A stretch of DNA of 64,000 nucleotides from VXYL01 sp965199945 (GTDB lineage Bacteria > Pseudomonadota > Gammaproteobacteria > Pseudomonadales > Azotimanducaceae), in NCBI GenBank assembly GCA_965199945.1, contig OZ241354.1:3038001-3102000 (forward strand). Direction: 5' to 3'. The position numbers and the translations under genes are program-made. Positions 46,505-56,048 of this stretch are shown here, in pieces. The notes under the pieces are model-generated. The model worked only from the letters and a program-made list of their open reading frames with translations, was not told the DNA's origin and did not search any database. The number at the start of each line of letters is the position of its first letter. Within the stretch, counting starts at the first letter, position 1.

Positions 46505-47608
46505 CTAGTCCAACTCGCCGTCCGCGAGGCCCGTCGGCAGTGCCGCCGGCCGGTCCGGTTTGCTGTCCAGGACGACGTGCTGGCCGGTGCTTGAGGATGC
46601 GCCGAAGGCGGCCATCACTTCCAGCACATGCTGCGCCAGGCGTCCGTCGCAGCGATGGGGGCGGTCGCTGCGGATGCCCACGCACATGTCGGCGAGGCCG
46701 ATGCTGCGCATGTTGGTCGTGTAGCCGTGCGAGAGGGGCTGTTCGATCCACTCCCGCCCCTTGGAGACGCGCACCGAGCCGCCGAAGCCGTTGGGGTCCG
46801 GCGCCGACAGGCTGGCGTCGATGCCGTGGATCTCGATGAAGCGGTTGGCGCTCAAGCGCACGTCGAAGCTCATCGCCACGGTCGCCACGGCGCCGCTCTC
46901 GAACTCCAGGGTGCCGGCGGCATGCGTGTCCACTTCGACGTGGATGATCTCGCCCGCGAAAGGCTTCGAGCCGATCAGCCGTTCGTCTCGGGCCCGGCTG
47001 GTCAGGGCGCACACGCGCTTCACCGGGCCGAGCGCGTTCACGAGGGCGGTGATGTAGTACGGCCCCATGTCGAACAGCGGGCCGCCGCCGCGGTGGTAGT
47101 AGAAGGCCGGATTCGGATGCCACGATTCCGGCCCCGCGCTCAGCATGAAGGCAGTGGCGGCCACCGGCTTGCCGACGGCGCCAGCGTCGATCAGCTGGCG
47201 CACCGTTTGATGGCCGCCGCCCAGGAAGGTGTCCGGCGCGCAGCCCACGCGCAGTCCGGCGGCATCCGCCGCGGCGAGCACGCGGCGGCCCTCGGCGACA
47301 TCCAAGCCGAAGGGCTTCTCGCAGTAGGTGTGCTTGCCCGCCTCGATTGCCGCCAGATTCACTTCGCCGTGCGCCGCCGGAATGGTGAGGTTGAGGATCA
47401 CTTCGACGTCGTCGCGAGCGAGCAGCGCGTCCACGGACGACGCCGGCACGTTGAACTCGGCCTCCGTTCTCTTGGCGGCGGCCGGGTCGAGGTCGGCGCA
47501 GCCGACGAAGCGCAGCACGTCGAAGGTCGCCGCAGCCCGCAGATAGGCCGGGCTGATGGTGCCGCAGCCGATCAGGCCGATGCGAACGGGATCGACGCTT
47601 GCGCTCAT
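46505..47608 (-). CDS. Gfo/Idh/MocA-family oxidoreductase
   Basis: This 367-residue protein has the NAD(P)-binding start IGLIGCGTISP, the catalytic-lysine motif CEKPFG, and DMGPYYITALVNALGP in the C-terminal domain. Enzymes of this family oxidise or reduce sugars, inositols and related compounds; the substrate is unknown. The start ATG 47608 overlaps the stop of the DUF2277 gene by 4 bases, so the two are coupled. Confidence 0.92.
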   Translation of the reverse strand: MSASVDPVRIGLIGCGTISPAYLRAAATFDVLRFVGCADLDPAAAKRTEAEFNVPASSVDALLARDDVEVILNLTIPAAHGEVNLAAIEAGKHTYCEKPFGLDVAEGRRVLAAADAAGLRVGCAPDTFLGGGHQTVRQLIDAGAVGKPVAATAFMLSAGPESWHPNPAFYYHRGGGPLFDMGPYYITALVNALGPVKRVCALTSRARDERLIGSKPFAGEIIHVEVDTHAAGTLEFESGAVATVAMSFDVRLSANRFIEIHGIDASLSAPDPNGFGGSVRVSKGREWIEQPLSHGYTTNMRSIGLADMCVGIRSDRPHRCDGRLAQHVLEVMAAFGASSSTGQHVVLDSKPDRPAALPTGLADGELD

Positions 47609-47874
47609 GCGGCGAAACGCCGTGCCGAGCGTTCGCGCCGCTTGGCGGCCTCCTGTTCGCGGTTCTTCGGCGGCGCGTTGGTGGCGAGACCGGCCAGCAG
47701 TTGCCGCGTGGCGTCCGTCACCGCCGTCACGGCGGCGTCGAACGCCGGCTGGTTCGCCTGCGAAGGCTTGCCGTAGCCGGAGACCTTGCGCACGAACTGC
47801 AAGGCCGCGTCGCGGATTTCCGCATCCGTCGCCGGCGGATCGAAGTTGAACAGCGGCTTGATGTTGCGACACAT
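47605..47874 (-). CDS. DUF2277 protein
   Basis: This 89-residue protein starts MCRNIKPLFNFDPPATDAEI, the signature of DUF2277, a small helical family of unknown function. Its tail is very basic (RRERSARRFAA). It leads a short minus-strand unit with the coupled oxidoreductase gene. Confidence 0.9.
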   Translation of the reverse strand: MCRNIKPLFNFDPPATDAEIRDAALQFVRKVSGYGKPSQANQPAFDAAVTAVTDATRQLLAGLATNAPPKNREQEAAKRRERSARRFAA

Positions 47875-47940
47875 GCGCGTGTCCTCCTGTGGTCTCTTGG
47901 CGATACGCCCAAGGACGGCGCACCCTGTGGTTCGCGGTCG

Positions 47941-48225
47941 TCAATCCGCCCGGTGGTGCTCGTGCAGCAGAACGCGGTCGTAGATGGCGGTGACGTGCTT
48001 GAAGTCGAGGATGAGCGAGTGGGAGACGTGCTTGCCAGGATCGTGCAGATGGTACTTGAAGCGCGTCTGCTCCCCGCCTTGCAGAAAGGCGTCGTAGTCG
48101 CGGGTGAGTTCGCGCACGTCGCTGACGATCTCCGTGCTCCACGTGGCGCGAAACGGGCCGAGCACGGCGCCGCCAGCGAGCGCGACGGTGATTTCGTGGT
48201 TGGTCAAGCCCTTGGGGTCGCTCAT
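47941..48225 (-). CDS. Unknown 94-residue protein
   Basis: Starts MSDPKGLTNHEITVALAGGA at ATG 48225. It is short, soluble-looking and histidine-rich at the C-terminus (LLHEHHRAD). No family was recognised. It lies 66 bases upstream of the DUF2277 gene on the same strand and diverges from the VOC gene. Confidence 0.6.
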   Translation of the reverse strand: MSDPKGLTNHEITVALAGGAVLGPFRATWSTEIVSDVRELTRDYDAFLQGGEQTRFKYHLHDPGKHVSHSLILDFKHVTAIYDRVLLHEHHRAD

Positions 48226-48330
48226 CGCGGTTCCCTATCGCCTCTGCTCTGCCATATTATCCGCCTCTTGCAGCAAGATACACGCGCCGCCAAGCGCGCA
48301 CACCGCACTGGAGCAAAGCAGGAGAAACAG

Positions 48331-48714
48331 ATGACACTAGCCGCATTCGACCACTTGGTGGTTCGCGTGGGCGACATCGACGAAGGCATCGCCACCTACC
48401 GCGACGCCCTGGGATTGACGCTGGACCGCACGGACGAGAGCGAGGCCCTCGGCATCAAGCAGGCGTTCTTCAATCTGCCGGACGGCGGCTTCATCGAGGT
48501 GGTGGCGCCGATCAGCGCCGACTCCGCCGTCGGCCAGGCCTTGGACAAGCGCGGCGAAGGCATCCACACGGTCGCGTTCGCTGTCGACGACTTGGACGCC
48601 GCCTGCGCCAAGCTCAAGGCCGGCGGCGCGCGGCTGATCGGCGAGGGCGGGTCGCAAGTGTTCGTCCACCCCAAGTCCACCCACGGCGTTCTGCTGCAGC
48701 TCTCGGCGAAGTAG
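48331..48714 (+). CDS. VOC-family protein, methylmalonyl-CoA epimerase-like
   Basis: This 127-residue protein has AGGAG seven bases before ATG 48331. The pattern FDHLVVRVGDIDEGIATYRD, then GEGIHTVAFAVDDLDAAC and FVHPKSTHGVLLQL matches methylmalonyl-CoA epimerases and close VOC relatives, with metal-ligand histidines in FDHL and GIHT and a glutamate in FIEVV. No propionate-pathway genes are nearby to confirm the substrate. Confidence 0.8.
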   Translation: MTLAAFDHLVVRVGDIDEGIATYRDALGLTLDRTDESEALGIKQAFFNLPDGGFIEVVAPISADSAVGQALDKRGEGIHTVAFAVDDLDAACAKLKAGGARLIGEGGSQVFVHPKSTHGVLLQLSAK

Positions 48715-48766
48715 GCAGAGAGCGGGCCGCGAAAAGCAGGAGTTCCCAAGCCCTTGGTTCGCCGCC

Positions 48767-49165
48767 TCAAGGCCGCTGCCGTTTGACGGCGGCGAACCAC
48801 CGATGCGCCGACGGCAGCAGCATCGCCGCCAGCGCCGCCAAGGCAAGCGCCCTGGCAAGCAGCTCGCCGGACGGCATCGCCAGCCACGCCGTGCCGAAGG
48901 CGCGCGAGTTGATGCTCCCCCAAACGGTGATGGCGAAGACCACGATGATCGCCGTGCGCACCCAGCCGCCGCCGCGAAAGGCGGACCACGCCAGATAGCT
49001 CCACACCACCACGAAGAACACCCGCGCCCCGTTGCTGGCCACGGCATCCACCCCGAGCACCCACGTCAGCACCAGCACCAACGCGCTGCCGAGCAGCAAC
49101 GCCGCGCCCGCCGTGGCGACAGGCGGCCTCGGCGGCAAGTCTGCGGGAACTGTGTCGTCGGACAT
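48767..49165 (-). CDS. Small integral membrane protein
   Basis: About 132 residues with four hydrophobic helices (near residues 16-38, 47-62, 70-84 and 101-120). No family was recognised. Start ATG 49165 or ATG 49174. It stands alone between the VOC gene and the sugar dehydrogenase pair. Confidence 0.65.
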   Translation of the reverse strand: MSDDTVPADLPPRPPVATAGAALLLGSALVLVLTWVLGVDAVASNGARVFFVVVWSYLAWSAFRGGGWVRTAIIVVFAITVWGSINSRAFGTAWLAMPSGELLARALALAALAAMLLPSAHRWFAAVKRQRP

Positions 49166-49269
49166 CGCGTGCATGGCGGCTGGTCGGCAAGGGCGCGAGT
49201 ATGGGCAGCCACCTCGCCCCAGGCAACACGAACGGTGCAAGTCCGCGCAAGTCGTCCCGGAAGAACGCC

Positions 49270-50472
49270 TTACCGCACCGGATCGACGCGAACGATCCGG
49301 CCACGTCGCGAATCCGTGAGGATGTAGAGATGCCCGTTCGGCCCGACGCGGACGTCGCGCAGGCGTTCGCCGATCTCCTTGAACAACCACTCCTGGCGGA
49401 CTACGCGGCCGTTCTCCAAGTCGATGCGCACGATCGCCTTGCGCGAGAGGGAGGCGACGAACAGATCGCCCCGCCAGTGGGGGAAGAGGTCGCTGCCGTA
49501 CCACGCCATGCCAGCCGGGGCGATGGACGGCGTCCAGTGCAGCAGCGGCTGTTCCGTGCCCGCGTATTCGCGGAACGGGGAGATCGGCGCACCGTTGTAT
49601 TCGGTGCCGTTGGTCGCTAGGGGCCAGCCGTAGTTTGCGCCCGGTTCGAGGCGGTTGAGCTCGTCGCCGCCGCGCGGCCCGTGCTCGTGCAGGTAGACGG
49701 TGGGCGGCTCGCCAGCAACGCTGGGCGCCAGCGCCAGGCCCTGCGGATTGCGGTGGCCGTAGGTCCATATCTCGGCCCTTCTCGCCTCCTCCGAGACGAA
49801 GGGATTGTCGTCGGGTATCGAGCCATTGTCGTTCAAGCGCACCACTTTGCCGAGCGGACTGTCGAGGCGCTGCGCGTCCTCGCGGTGGTCGTAGCGATCG
49901 CCGATGGTCAGCAATAGCGTGCCATCCGGCAGGAACGCCATGCGTCCGCCGTAGCTCCTAGGCTGCCGCTTGCTCGGCCACGCGGTGAAGATCGGCGTCA
50001 GTTCGACAAGCCGCAGACCGTCGAGCCGGGCGTGTGCGACGCGCGTGGCATTGCCGCCAGCATCGCCATGCACGTAGCTCAAGTACAGCAGGCGATTGGC
50101 GGCGAAGTCGGGATGTGGCGCCACGTCGAACAAGCCGCTTTCGCCGCGCACGTATACCGGCGGCAGGCCGTCGATGGGCTGCGATTGGAACGTACCGCCG
50201 CGAATGAGGCGCAGCGCGCCGCCGCGCTCGGTCACCAGCAGGTCACCGTCCGGCAGAAAGGCGAGGCACCACGGATGCGACAGCTCCTCGGCTATGGTGG
50301 CGAGCCGATAGTGTTGTTGGTTGTGTGGGTTGTTGCGATCCGCTGCCTCTGTCGCCACACTGCCAGCAATTAGGAGGGCGTACGCCACCGCGACCAACGA
50401 AGATCGCGAGATCCCCCCCACCCCCCCGGACCCTGCCGCGGACAGCACCACGACTTGCCCGCGCCGCTTCAT
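49270..50472 (-). CDS. PQQ-type soluble sugar dehydrogenase, copy 1
   Basis: From ATG 50472 the protein has 400 residues, with an export segment (LVAVAYALLIAGSVATEA). Family motifs include HPWCLAFLPDGDLLVTERGG, TYGHRNPQGLALAP, HEHGPRGGDELNRL and HWTPSIAPAGMAWY, the pattern of soluble aldose dehydrogenases (glucose/sorbosone dehydrogenase family) that bind PQQ and Ca2+ on a six-bladed propeller. It is a close paralogue of the next gene. Two G7 runs sit in the N-terminal coding region, making the start uncertain. Confidence 0.9.
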   Translation of the reverse strand: MKRRGQVVVLSAAGSGGVGGISRSSLVAVAYALLIAGSVATEAADRNNPHNQQHYRLATIAEELSHPWCLAFLPDGDLLVTERGGALRLIRGGTFQSQPIDGLPPVYVRGESGLFDVAPHPDFAANRLLYLSYVHGDAGGNATRVAHARLDGLRLVELTPIFTAWPSKRQPRSYGGRMAFLPDGTLLLTIGDRYDHREDAQRLDSPLGKVVRLNDNGSIPDDNPFVSEEARRAEIWTYGHRNPQGLALAPSVAGEPPTVYLHEHGPRGGDELNRLEPGANYGWPLATNGTEYNGAPISPFREYAGTEQPLLHWTPSIAPAGMAWYGSDLFPHWRGDLFVASLSRKAIVRIDLENGRVVRQEWLFKEIGERLRDVRVGPNGHLYILTDSRRGRIVRVDPVR

Positions 50473-50559
50473 CACACTTGACAACAACAAGGCGCTGGCG
50501 AGGCGTGCGCCATCGGCCGCCAACCCAAGCCGGGATGCACAGCTCGCAAGCGCGACACC

Positions 50560-51678
50560 TCACCGCACCGGATCGACGCGAACGATCTGGCCCCGCCGCG
50601 AATCCGTGAGGATGTAGAGATGCCCGTTCGGCCCGACGCGGATGTCGCGCAGGCGCTCGCCGATCTCCTCGAACAACCGCTCCTGGCCGACCACGCGGCC
50701 GTTCTCCAAGTCGATGCGCTCGATGGTGTTGAACACCAAGGAGGCGACGAACAGATCGCCCCGCCAGTGGGGGAAGAGATCGTCGCCGTACCAGGCCATG
50801 CCGGCCGGGGCGATGGATGGCGTCCAGTGCAGCAGCGGCTGCTCCGTGCCGGCATATTCGCTGAACGGCGAGATCACCGCGCCATTGTAGTCGATGCCGA
50901 AGGTGGCGAGCGGCCAGCCGTAGTTGCGCCCGGGTTCGAGGCGGTTGAGCTCGTCGCCGCCGCGCGGGCCGTGTTCGTGCAGGTAGACAGTTGACGGCTC
51001 GCCAGCAACGCCCGGCGCCAGCGCCAGGCCTTGGGGATTGCGGTGGCCGTAGGTCCATATCTCGTCGCGCCCCTCGGCGCCGACGAAGGGATTGTCGGCG
51101 GGAATCGAGCCGTCGTCGTTCAAGCGCACCACCTTGCCGAGCAGATTGTCGAGGCGCTGCGCTTCCTCGCGGTGGACGAAGCCGTCGCCGGTGGTGAGCA
51201 GCAGCGTGCCGTCCGGCAGGAACATCATGCGGCCGCCGTAGTGCATGGGCGGGCGCTTGCTCGGCTGCACGGTGAAGATCGGCGTCAGCTCCGCAAGCGC
51301 CATGCCGTCGAGCCGCGCGCGGGCGATGCGCGTGGCATTGCCGCGAGCATTGCCATGCGCATAGCTCAAGTACAACAGGCGGTTGGCGGCGAAATCGGGA
51401 TGCGGCAGCACGTCGAACAGGCCGCCCTGGCTGCGCACGTACACCGGCGGCACGCCGTCGATCGGCTGCGATTCAAGGGCACCGTCGCGCACGAGCCGCA
51501 GCGCGCCGCTGCGCTCCGTCACCAGCAAGTCGCCGTCCGGCAGGAACGCGAGGCACCACGGATGCGACAGTCCTTCGGCCACCGTGACGAGCCGATAGGG
51601 TTGCTGCGAATCGTCCTCCGCGCTCGCCAAGCCACACGCGAGGAGGGCGCACGTCACCCCCGCCAACCAAAGTCGCAT
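50560..51678 (-). CDS. PQQ-type soluble sugar dehydrogenase, copy 2
   Basis: From ATG 51678 the protein has 372 residues and a clean signal peptide (MRLWLAGVTCALLACGLASA). It shares nearly all motifs of the neighbouring copy, including HEHGPRGGDELNRLEPG and the C-terminal RRGQIVRVDPVR; the mature parts look about three-quarters identical. The two form a tandem duplication. It should oxidise an aldose in the periplasm, if PQQ is available. Confidence 0.92.
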   Translation of the reverse strand: MRLWLAGVTCALLACGLASAEDDSQQPYRLVTVAEGLSHPWCLAFLPDGDLLVTERSGALRLVRDGALESQPIDGVPPVYVRSQGGLFDVLPHPDFAANRLLYLSYAHGNARGNATRIARARLDGMALAELTPIFTVQPSKRPPMHYGGRMMFLPDGTLLLTTGDGFVHREEAQRLDNLLGKVVRLNDDGSIPADNPFVGAEGRDEIWTYGHRNPQGLALAPGVAGEPSTVYLHEHGPRGGDELNRLEPGRNYGWPLATFGIDYNGAVISPFSEYAGTEQPLLHWTPSIAPAGMAWYGDDLFPHWRGDLFVASLVFNTIERIDLENGRVVGQERLFEEIGERLRDIRVGPNGHLYILTDSRRGQIVRVDPVR

Positions 51679-51721
51679 CGTCCTCCACCAAGCGTGAACG
51701 CTTGCCGTGATAATAGACGCC

Positions 51722-52171
51722 ATGACATGGCTGCGCCGCATCGTCGCCTACTTCGCCGCCGTCGCCGCCACGGCGGTGCTCGGCTGCATCGCGTCCACGC
51801 ACTTCGTGCTGCGCGGATTGACCGAACTGGGCGCGTCCATCGGCTTCGGCGAGTGGCTACGCGCCTTCGGCCACGACGTGTTCGGCATGGGGCCGATGCT
51901 GGGCATCCTGGTGGCGGTCTGCTTCCTGATCGCCTTTCCCGTCGCCGCGCTGATCGTTCGCTTCCTGCCGAATCTGCGTACCGTTGGCTATGTGGCGGCC
52001 GGCGGCGTTGCAATCCTCGTCGCGCTCTACTCGATGGAGGCGGCATTGGCGACCGTGCCCATCGCCGGCGCCAGAACGCCGGCGGGGTTGTTGGCACAGG
52101 GCGTTGCCGGAGCGGCCGGCGGCTTCGTGTTCGCGCTACTGAGCCGCCGACGCAGCCAGCAAACCGGCTAG
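51722..52171 (+). CDS. Membrane protein of unknown function
   Basis: This 149-residue protein has four predicted membrane helices (about residues 6-30, 46-75, 80-105 and 112-140). ATG 51722 is preferred over ATG 51707. It is divergent from the sugar dehydrogenase gene with a 43-base gap. No family recognised; no signal for a pathway. Confidence 0.65.
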   Translation: MTWLRRIVAYFAAVAATAVLGCIASTHFVLRGLTELGASIGFGEWLRAFGHDVFGMGPMLGILVAVCFLIAFPVAALIVRFLPNLRTVGYVAAGGVAILVALYSMEAALATVPIAGARTPAGLLAQGVAGAAGGFVFALLSRRRSQQTG

Positions 52172-52192
52172 CCAGCGAATCGCAGCGTTTCG

Positions 52193-53467
52193 TCACAATC
52201 CACGAGGCGGCCGGCGATCCGCCGGCAGGTTGCCCGGCCAGTCCGCACGCGTGCGGACAAGACACCGCACCCACTGCGCGTCGACGTCGAAGCGTGGTTC
52301 TTCCTGGGCGTTGGCGCGCAGCGCGGCGCGCGCTTCTGGAAGGCCGACGCCGAAACGCTGCACGAGGCCGGCAACGCGCATCGCGTCCGCCAAGTTCGGA
52401 TTGCGGTAGTCCACCAGGCCGGGCCGGCCGAAGTTGTCCGGCGTGACCTGCCCGTACGGGCCGCCTGGGCTGGCGATTTCAACGTGTTCGGCGAACCAGT
52501 GCAGCGCCACCGGGCTGTTGGTGCCTTCGTAGGAACGATGCAGCACCGCGTTGCGCACCAGCTCCCGCAACGCCGCCACGGCGTAGGTGGCGCGGCGGAC
52601 TTCCGCGCGTCCAAGCTGCACGGACTCGCGGACATTGGCGCGCAGTAGACGGTCCACCTCCGCCATCGCATCCGCGAGCGGGCCCTCGATCCGCTCGTTG
52701 TCCAGGATGGGGGCGGCGCGCTCTTCGCCATCGAAGCGCACGAACTGCATGTAGGCGCCCGGCAGAAAATGCGCCGGCTTGGGGCACAGCGCGAGGATGC
52801 CGAGCACGGTGGGCGTGGGGTCGTCCGGGTGGACGATCATTTTCGTCGCCGCGAGGCGTTCCTCCACCGTGCGGTCGTTGCGCGCCAGCACCTCGGCGGC
52901 GAACGCCTGCGGCAAGTGAAGGTATTGGAAGCGCGGCATGTCGAGGTCCGCAAGGGTTGCGCCGCACACAGGCGTCACGTCGAACGGCGCGTCGCCATGT
53001 CTGCGCCTCTCGTTCAGCACGCGCTCGTCCTGGGCGCTGGCGATGCTCCGGCGCGGGCCGACGCGGGTCCAGATGCGGCCCTGGTAGCGCACCGGCGGCG
53101 AGTCGGCCGGCGCCACCATGACTACCGCGATGTCCGCGCCGGCCAACCGCCGTTTGCTCACCGTCATGGTCGGGATCGGCAGGATGTTGCCGTCCGTCTT
53201 GCAGTGCGCGAGGTGCAGAAACAGGGCGTCGTTGATCTCCAGCCCCGAAGGCGAGCCGTCGTCGCGCGCACCGACGAAGACGACGCCCGGCCGACCATGT
53301 CCGGGCAAGTCGTTGGCGAAGGCGCAAATCGCCTGGCGCACTGCTCTAGGCTGCGTTCCGGTGAAGCCCTCCTTGCGTTCAACCAGATCCGATTCGACAT
53401 CCGCGAGCAGCGCTTCGAGTTCGGCATCGGCGTAGAAGTGCATGGCGTCTCGTGGCGGCGCGGGCAT
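52193..53467 (-). CDS. AlbA-2/Schlafen-like domain ATP-binding protein
   Basis: This 424-residue protein starts at ATG 53467 (or ATG 53443). The N-terminal part (ESDLVERKEGFTG, AICAFANDLPGHGRPGVVFVG) is the AlbA-2 divergent nucleic-acid-binding domain. The C-terminal part has ALRELVRNAVLHRSYEG, the N box of a GHKL/HATPase-c_4 domain. Such proteins are common near defence and stress genes and are often called transcriptional regulators; activity is unproven. The C-terminal tail is basic. Confidence 0.8.
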   Translation of the reverse strand: MPAPPRDAMHFYADAELEALLADVESDLVERKEGFTGTQPRAVRQAICAFANDLPGHGRPGVVFVGARDDGSPSGLEINDALFLHLAHCKTDGNILPIPTMTVSKRRLAGADIAVVMVAPADSPPVRYQGRIWTRVGPRRSIASAQDERVLNERRRHGDAPFDVTPVCGATLADLDMPRFQYLHLPQAFAAEVLARNDRTVEERLAATKMIVHPDDPTPTVLGILALCPKPAHFLPGAYMQFVRFDGEERAAPILDNERIEGPLADAMAEVDRLLRANVRESVQLGRAEVRRATYAVAALRELVRNAVLHRSYEGTNSPVALHWFAEHVEIASPGGPYGQVTPDNFGRPGLVDYRNPNLADAMRVAGLVQRFGVGLPEARAALRANAQEEPRFDVDAQWVRCLVRTRADWPGNLPADRRPPRGL

Positions 53468-53636
53468 CCGTCACGTCCTGTGTGCGACTGCGCGGATTGT
53501 AGGTTACGCGGATGCAGGCGCGGGCCGACGCGCGTTGGGTGCTATCGCGACCGCCCCGCCACATTCGGTAATCCCTTATGTTCCGCGTTCGCCCGACCGT
53601 AGTTTGATCGGCGCGTGTGCGCGTGGCTCTCGGGCA

Positions 53637-53957
53637 ATGGCAGCAGACGACATTCCGCAGCTGGCCGCAGCGGGGTTTTCAGCCGCCGCCTTGGTGTTGT
53701 GCGCGGCTGGCTATGCACTGCTCCTTGCTCTCGGTCGCGCCCGTGGCCTTGCGGTTCTGCGCCGCGCTTCGTTGATTGCGTATGCCGGCGTGGTGCTGGC
53801 GGCGGTGGCGCTGTGCTGGGCGCTGAATCTGCGAGGGCTATGGCTGGTTCTCGTCGCCATCGTGCTGGTTGGCTACTTCGTGGCGCCACGCGCCGTGTGG
53901 CGGCTGTCGGTGGCGACGCATGAAGAGGCGCATCGGGAGGAACGCGCGGATGAGTAG
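53637..53957 (+). CDS. Small membrane protein leading the nor cluster
   Basis: This 106-residue protein starts at ATG 53637 and has three hydrophobic helices (about residues 10-34, 44-58 and 63-80), with a charged C-terminus (THEEAHREERADE). It overlaps the norC start by 8 bases, so it is translationally coupled to the nitric oxide reductase genes. It is probably an accessory or assembly subunit; no family was recognised. Confidence 0.65.
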   Translation: MAADDIPQLAAAGFSAAALVLCAAGYALLLALGRARGLAVLRRASLIAYAGVVLAAVALCWALNLRGLWLVLVAIVLVGYFVAPRAVWRLSVATHEEAHREERADE

Positions 53958-54549
53958 CGTGCCGTGGTGGGCCGCCGAGGACTTCTGGCGCAAGTGCGCC
54001 ATCTTCGTCACCGCGTTCATGGCGCTGGCGCTCATCCTGCTCACCTTCCATTCGCTGGCGGCGATTCAGAGCGGCGCGGGCCGGGTGCCGGCGTACTCCG
54101 TCGTCAACCACCGCATCGACTACCGGATGGATCGTGAACGCGGCTACCAGGTGCCGGTGATCGGCGACGAAGCGCCGCTGTTCGGGCGCAAGCTCAGCGA
54201 AGCCGAGGCCGAGGAACTGGTCGATCTGGGCAAGCTCACGGTGCAGGCGAAGAACTGCATGAACTGCCACACGCTGCTCGGCAACGGCGCCTACTACGCG
54301 CCGGACCTCACCAAGGCCTGGCTGGACCCGGGCTGGGGCAACGAGCAGGCGCGGGAAACCTTGATGACGCTGTTCCTCAAGGATCCGATTGCCAACGCCC
54401 GCACCTTCGGCACCGGCCGGCGCATGCCGGACATGGACCTCACGGACGACGAAGTGCGCGGCGTGATCGCCTTTCTGAAGTGGATGTCCGCCGTGGACAC
54501 CAACGGCTTCCCACGCGGCTTCAAGTCGCTGCCCCAAGGAGGCGCGTGA
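53950..54549 (+). CDS. norC: Nitric oxide reductase subunit C (cytochrome c)
   Basis: This 199-residue protein has an N-terminal membrane anchor (FVTAFMALALILLTF) and a heme-binding CMNCH at residues 103-107, followed by LLGNGAYYAPDLTKAW and a later MPDMDL heme ligand region. It passes electrons to the NorB active site. It is longer than typical NorC (about 150 residues) by an insertion before the heme site. It overlaps norB by one base. Confidence 0.9.
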   Translation: MSSVPWWAAEDFWRKCAIFVTAFMALALILLTFHSLAAIQSGAGRVPAYSVVNHRIDYRMDRERGYQVPVIGDEAPLFGRKLSEAEAEELVDLGKLTVQAKNCMNCHTLLGNGAYYAPDLTKAWLDPGWGNEQARETLMTLFLKDPIANARTFGTGRRMPDMDLTDDEVRGVIAFLKWMSAVDTNGFPRGFKSLPQGGA

Positions 54550-56048
54550 TGGCCGAAGCCGCCGTGGACATGCCCGTGGGCGGGGTTGGGGTTTCTGCCC
54601 GGCCCGTCTCCGCCGAAGCGACGCCGCTCTCCGCGGCGCAGCGCCTCGCGCTCAAGTACTTCCTCGTGGCGATGGTGCTGTTCCTCGCCCAGATGGTGTT
54701 CGGCTTGATTGCCGGCCTGCAGTTCCTCATGCCGGATTTTCTGCACGGCGTGCTGGACTTCAACGTCAACCGCATGGTGCACATCAACGCCATGATCGTG
54801 TGGATGCTGTACGGCTTCATCGGCGCCATCTACTGGCTGGTGGAAGACGAAGCCGGCGTGCCGCTGGTGGGCATCCGCATCGCCCAGGCCACGTTCTGGG
54901 TGCTGACGACCGCCGTCGCCGCTGTGGTCGTGGTGTTCCTGGTCGTGCAGGCCGGGCCGGGCGAGATGCGCAGCATCTGGCTCATCAACGAAGGGCGCGA
55001 GTACATCGAGGCGCCGCGCTGGGCGGACATCGGCATCGTCGTGTGCATGGCGGCGTTCTTCTACAACGTCGCCGCCACCTTCATGAAGGGGCGCTGGAGC
55101 GGCATCTCCGGCACGCTGGTGCTGGACCTCATCGCGCTGGCCGGGCTGTACTTCGCCGGCATGTTCTACACCACCAACCTCTCGGTGGACCAGTACTGGT
55201 GGTGGTGGGTGGTTCACCTGTGGGTGGAGGCCACCTGGGAAGTGCTGGTGGGCTGCATCATGGCCTGGGGCCTGATGAAGACCCTGGGCGTGCGGCGCAG
55301 GATCGTCACCACCTGGCTGTACATCGAGGTGGCGCTGATGTTCGGCTCCGGCATCCTCGGCCTCGGCCACCACTACTTCTGGATCGGCACGCCGGAGTAC
55401 TGGCTGGGCATCGGCGGCTTCTTCTCGGCCTTGGAACCCATCCCGCTGGTGGCGATGGTGGTGCATGCCGTCTACGACGCCGGCCGGCACGGCTTCCAGA
55501 GCAACAACCACCCGGCGCTGGCGTGGCTGATCGCCCACGCCTTCGGCAACTTCCTGGGCGCCGGCGTGTGGGGCTTCATCCAGACGCTGCCGCAGATCAA
55601 CATCTACACCCACGGCACCCAGTGGTCGGCGTCCCACGGCCACCTGGCGTTCTTCGGCGCCTACGCCACCATCGTGGTGGCCTTCGTCTACCTGGCCCTG
55701 CAGCGCTGGCGCGGCGACGTGTGGATGTCAGGCGACCTGCCCGACCGCGGCTGGAAGTGGAAGTGGGCGCTCGCTCTGCTGAACGTCGGCGCGCTCGGCA
55801 TGACCATCGCGCTCCTGATCGCCGGCTACGAGCAGTCGTTCACCGAACGCGCCATCGGCGGCTCGACATGGCAGGCCTACTTCGAGGGGCAGACGACGAT
55901 GTGGTTCGTGCAGGCCATGTACTGGCGCATGATCTTCGGCGTGATGATGACCCTCGGCCTGGTGCTGCTGCTGTGGGACTTCCTCGCCATCGGCCGCAAC
56001 GAGACCCGCCCGGCGAAGCCCGTGCCCCGCGAACCGGACGCCCCATGA
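54549..56048 (+). CDS. norB: Nitric oxide reductase subunit B (cNOR type)
   Basis: This 499-residue, roughly 12-helix membrane protein belongs to the heme-copper oxidase superfamily. Heme and FeB ligand stretches are visible: NRMVHINAMIVWMLYGFIGA, HLWVEATWEVLVGC (with the conserved glutamates), GLGHHYFWIG and SHGHLAFFGAYATI. It reduces two NO to N2O with electrons from NorC. The gene overlaps norC by one base and the next cytochrome gene by four. No norQ or norD is present here. Confidence 0.95.
   Translation: MAEAAVDMPVGGVGVSARPVSAEATPLSAAQRLALKYFLVAMVLFLAQMVFGLIAGLQFLMPDFLHGVLDFNVNRMVHINAMIVWMLYGFIGAIYWLVEDEAGVPLVGIRIAQATFWVLTTAVAAVVVVFLVVQAGPGEMRSIWLINEGREYIEAPRWADIGIVVCMAAFFYNVAATFMKGRWSGISGTLVLDLIALAGLYFAGMFYTTNLSVDQYWWWWVVHLWVEATWEVLVGCIMAWGLMKTLGVRRRIVTTWLYIEVALMFGSGILGLGHHYFWIGTPEYWLGIGGFFSALEPIPLVAMVVHAVYDAGRHGFQSNNHPALAWLIAHAFGNFLGAGVWGFIQTLPQINIYTHGTQWSASHGHLAFFGAYATIVVAFVYLALQRWRGDVWMSGDLPDRGWKWKWALALLNVGALGMTIALLIAGYEQSFTERAIGGSTWQAYFEGQTTMWFVQAMYWRMIFGVMMTLGLVLLLWDFLAIGRNETRPAKPVPREPDAP

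Noticed and set aside
53540..53636. FNR/NnrR-type site before the nor unit
   Set aside because: Only a half-site (TTGATC) is visible, without the matching ATCAA arm.
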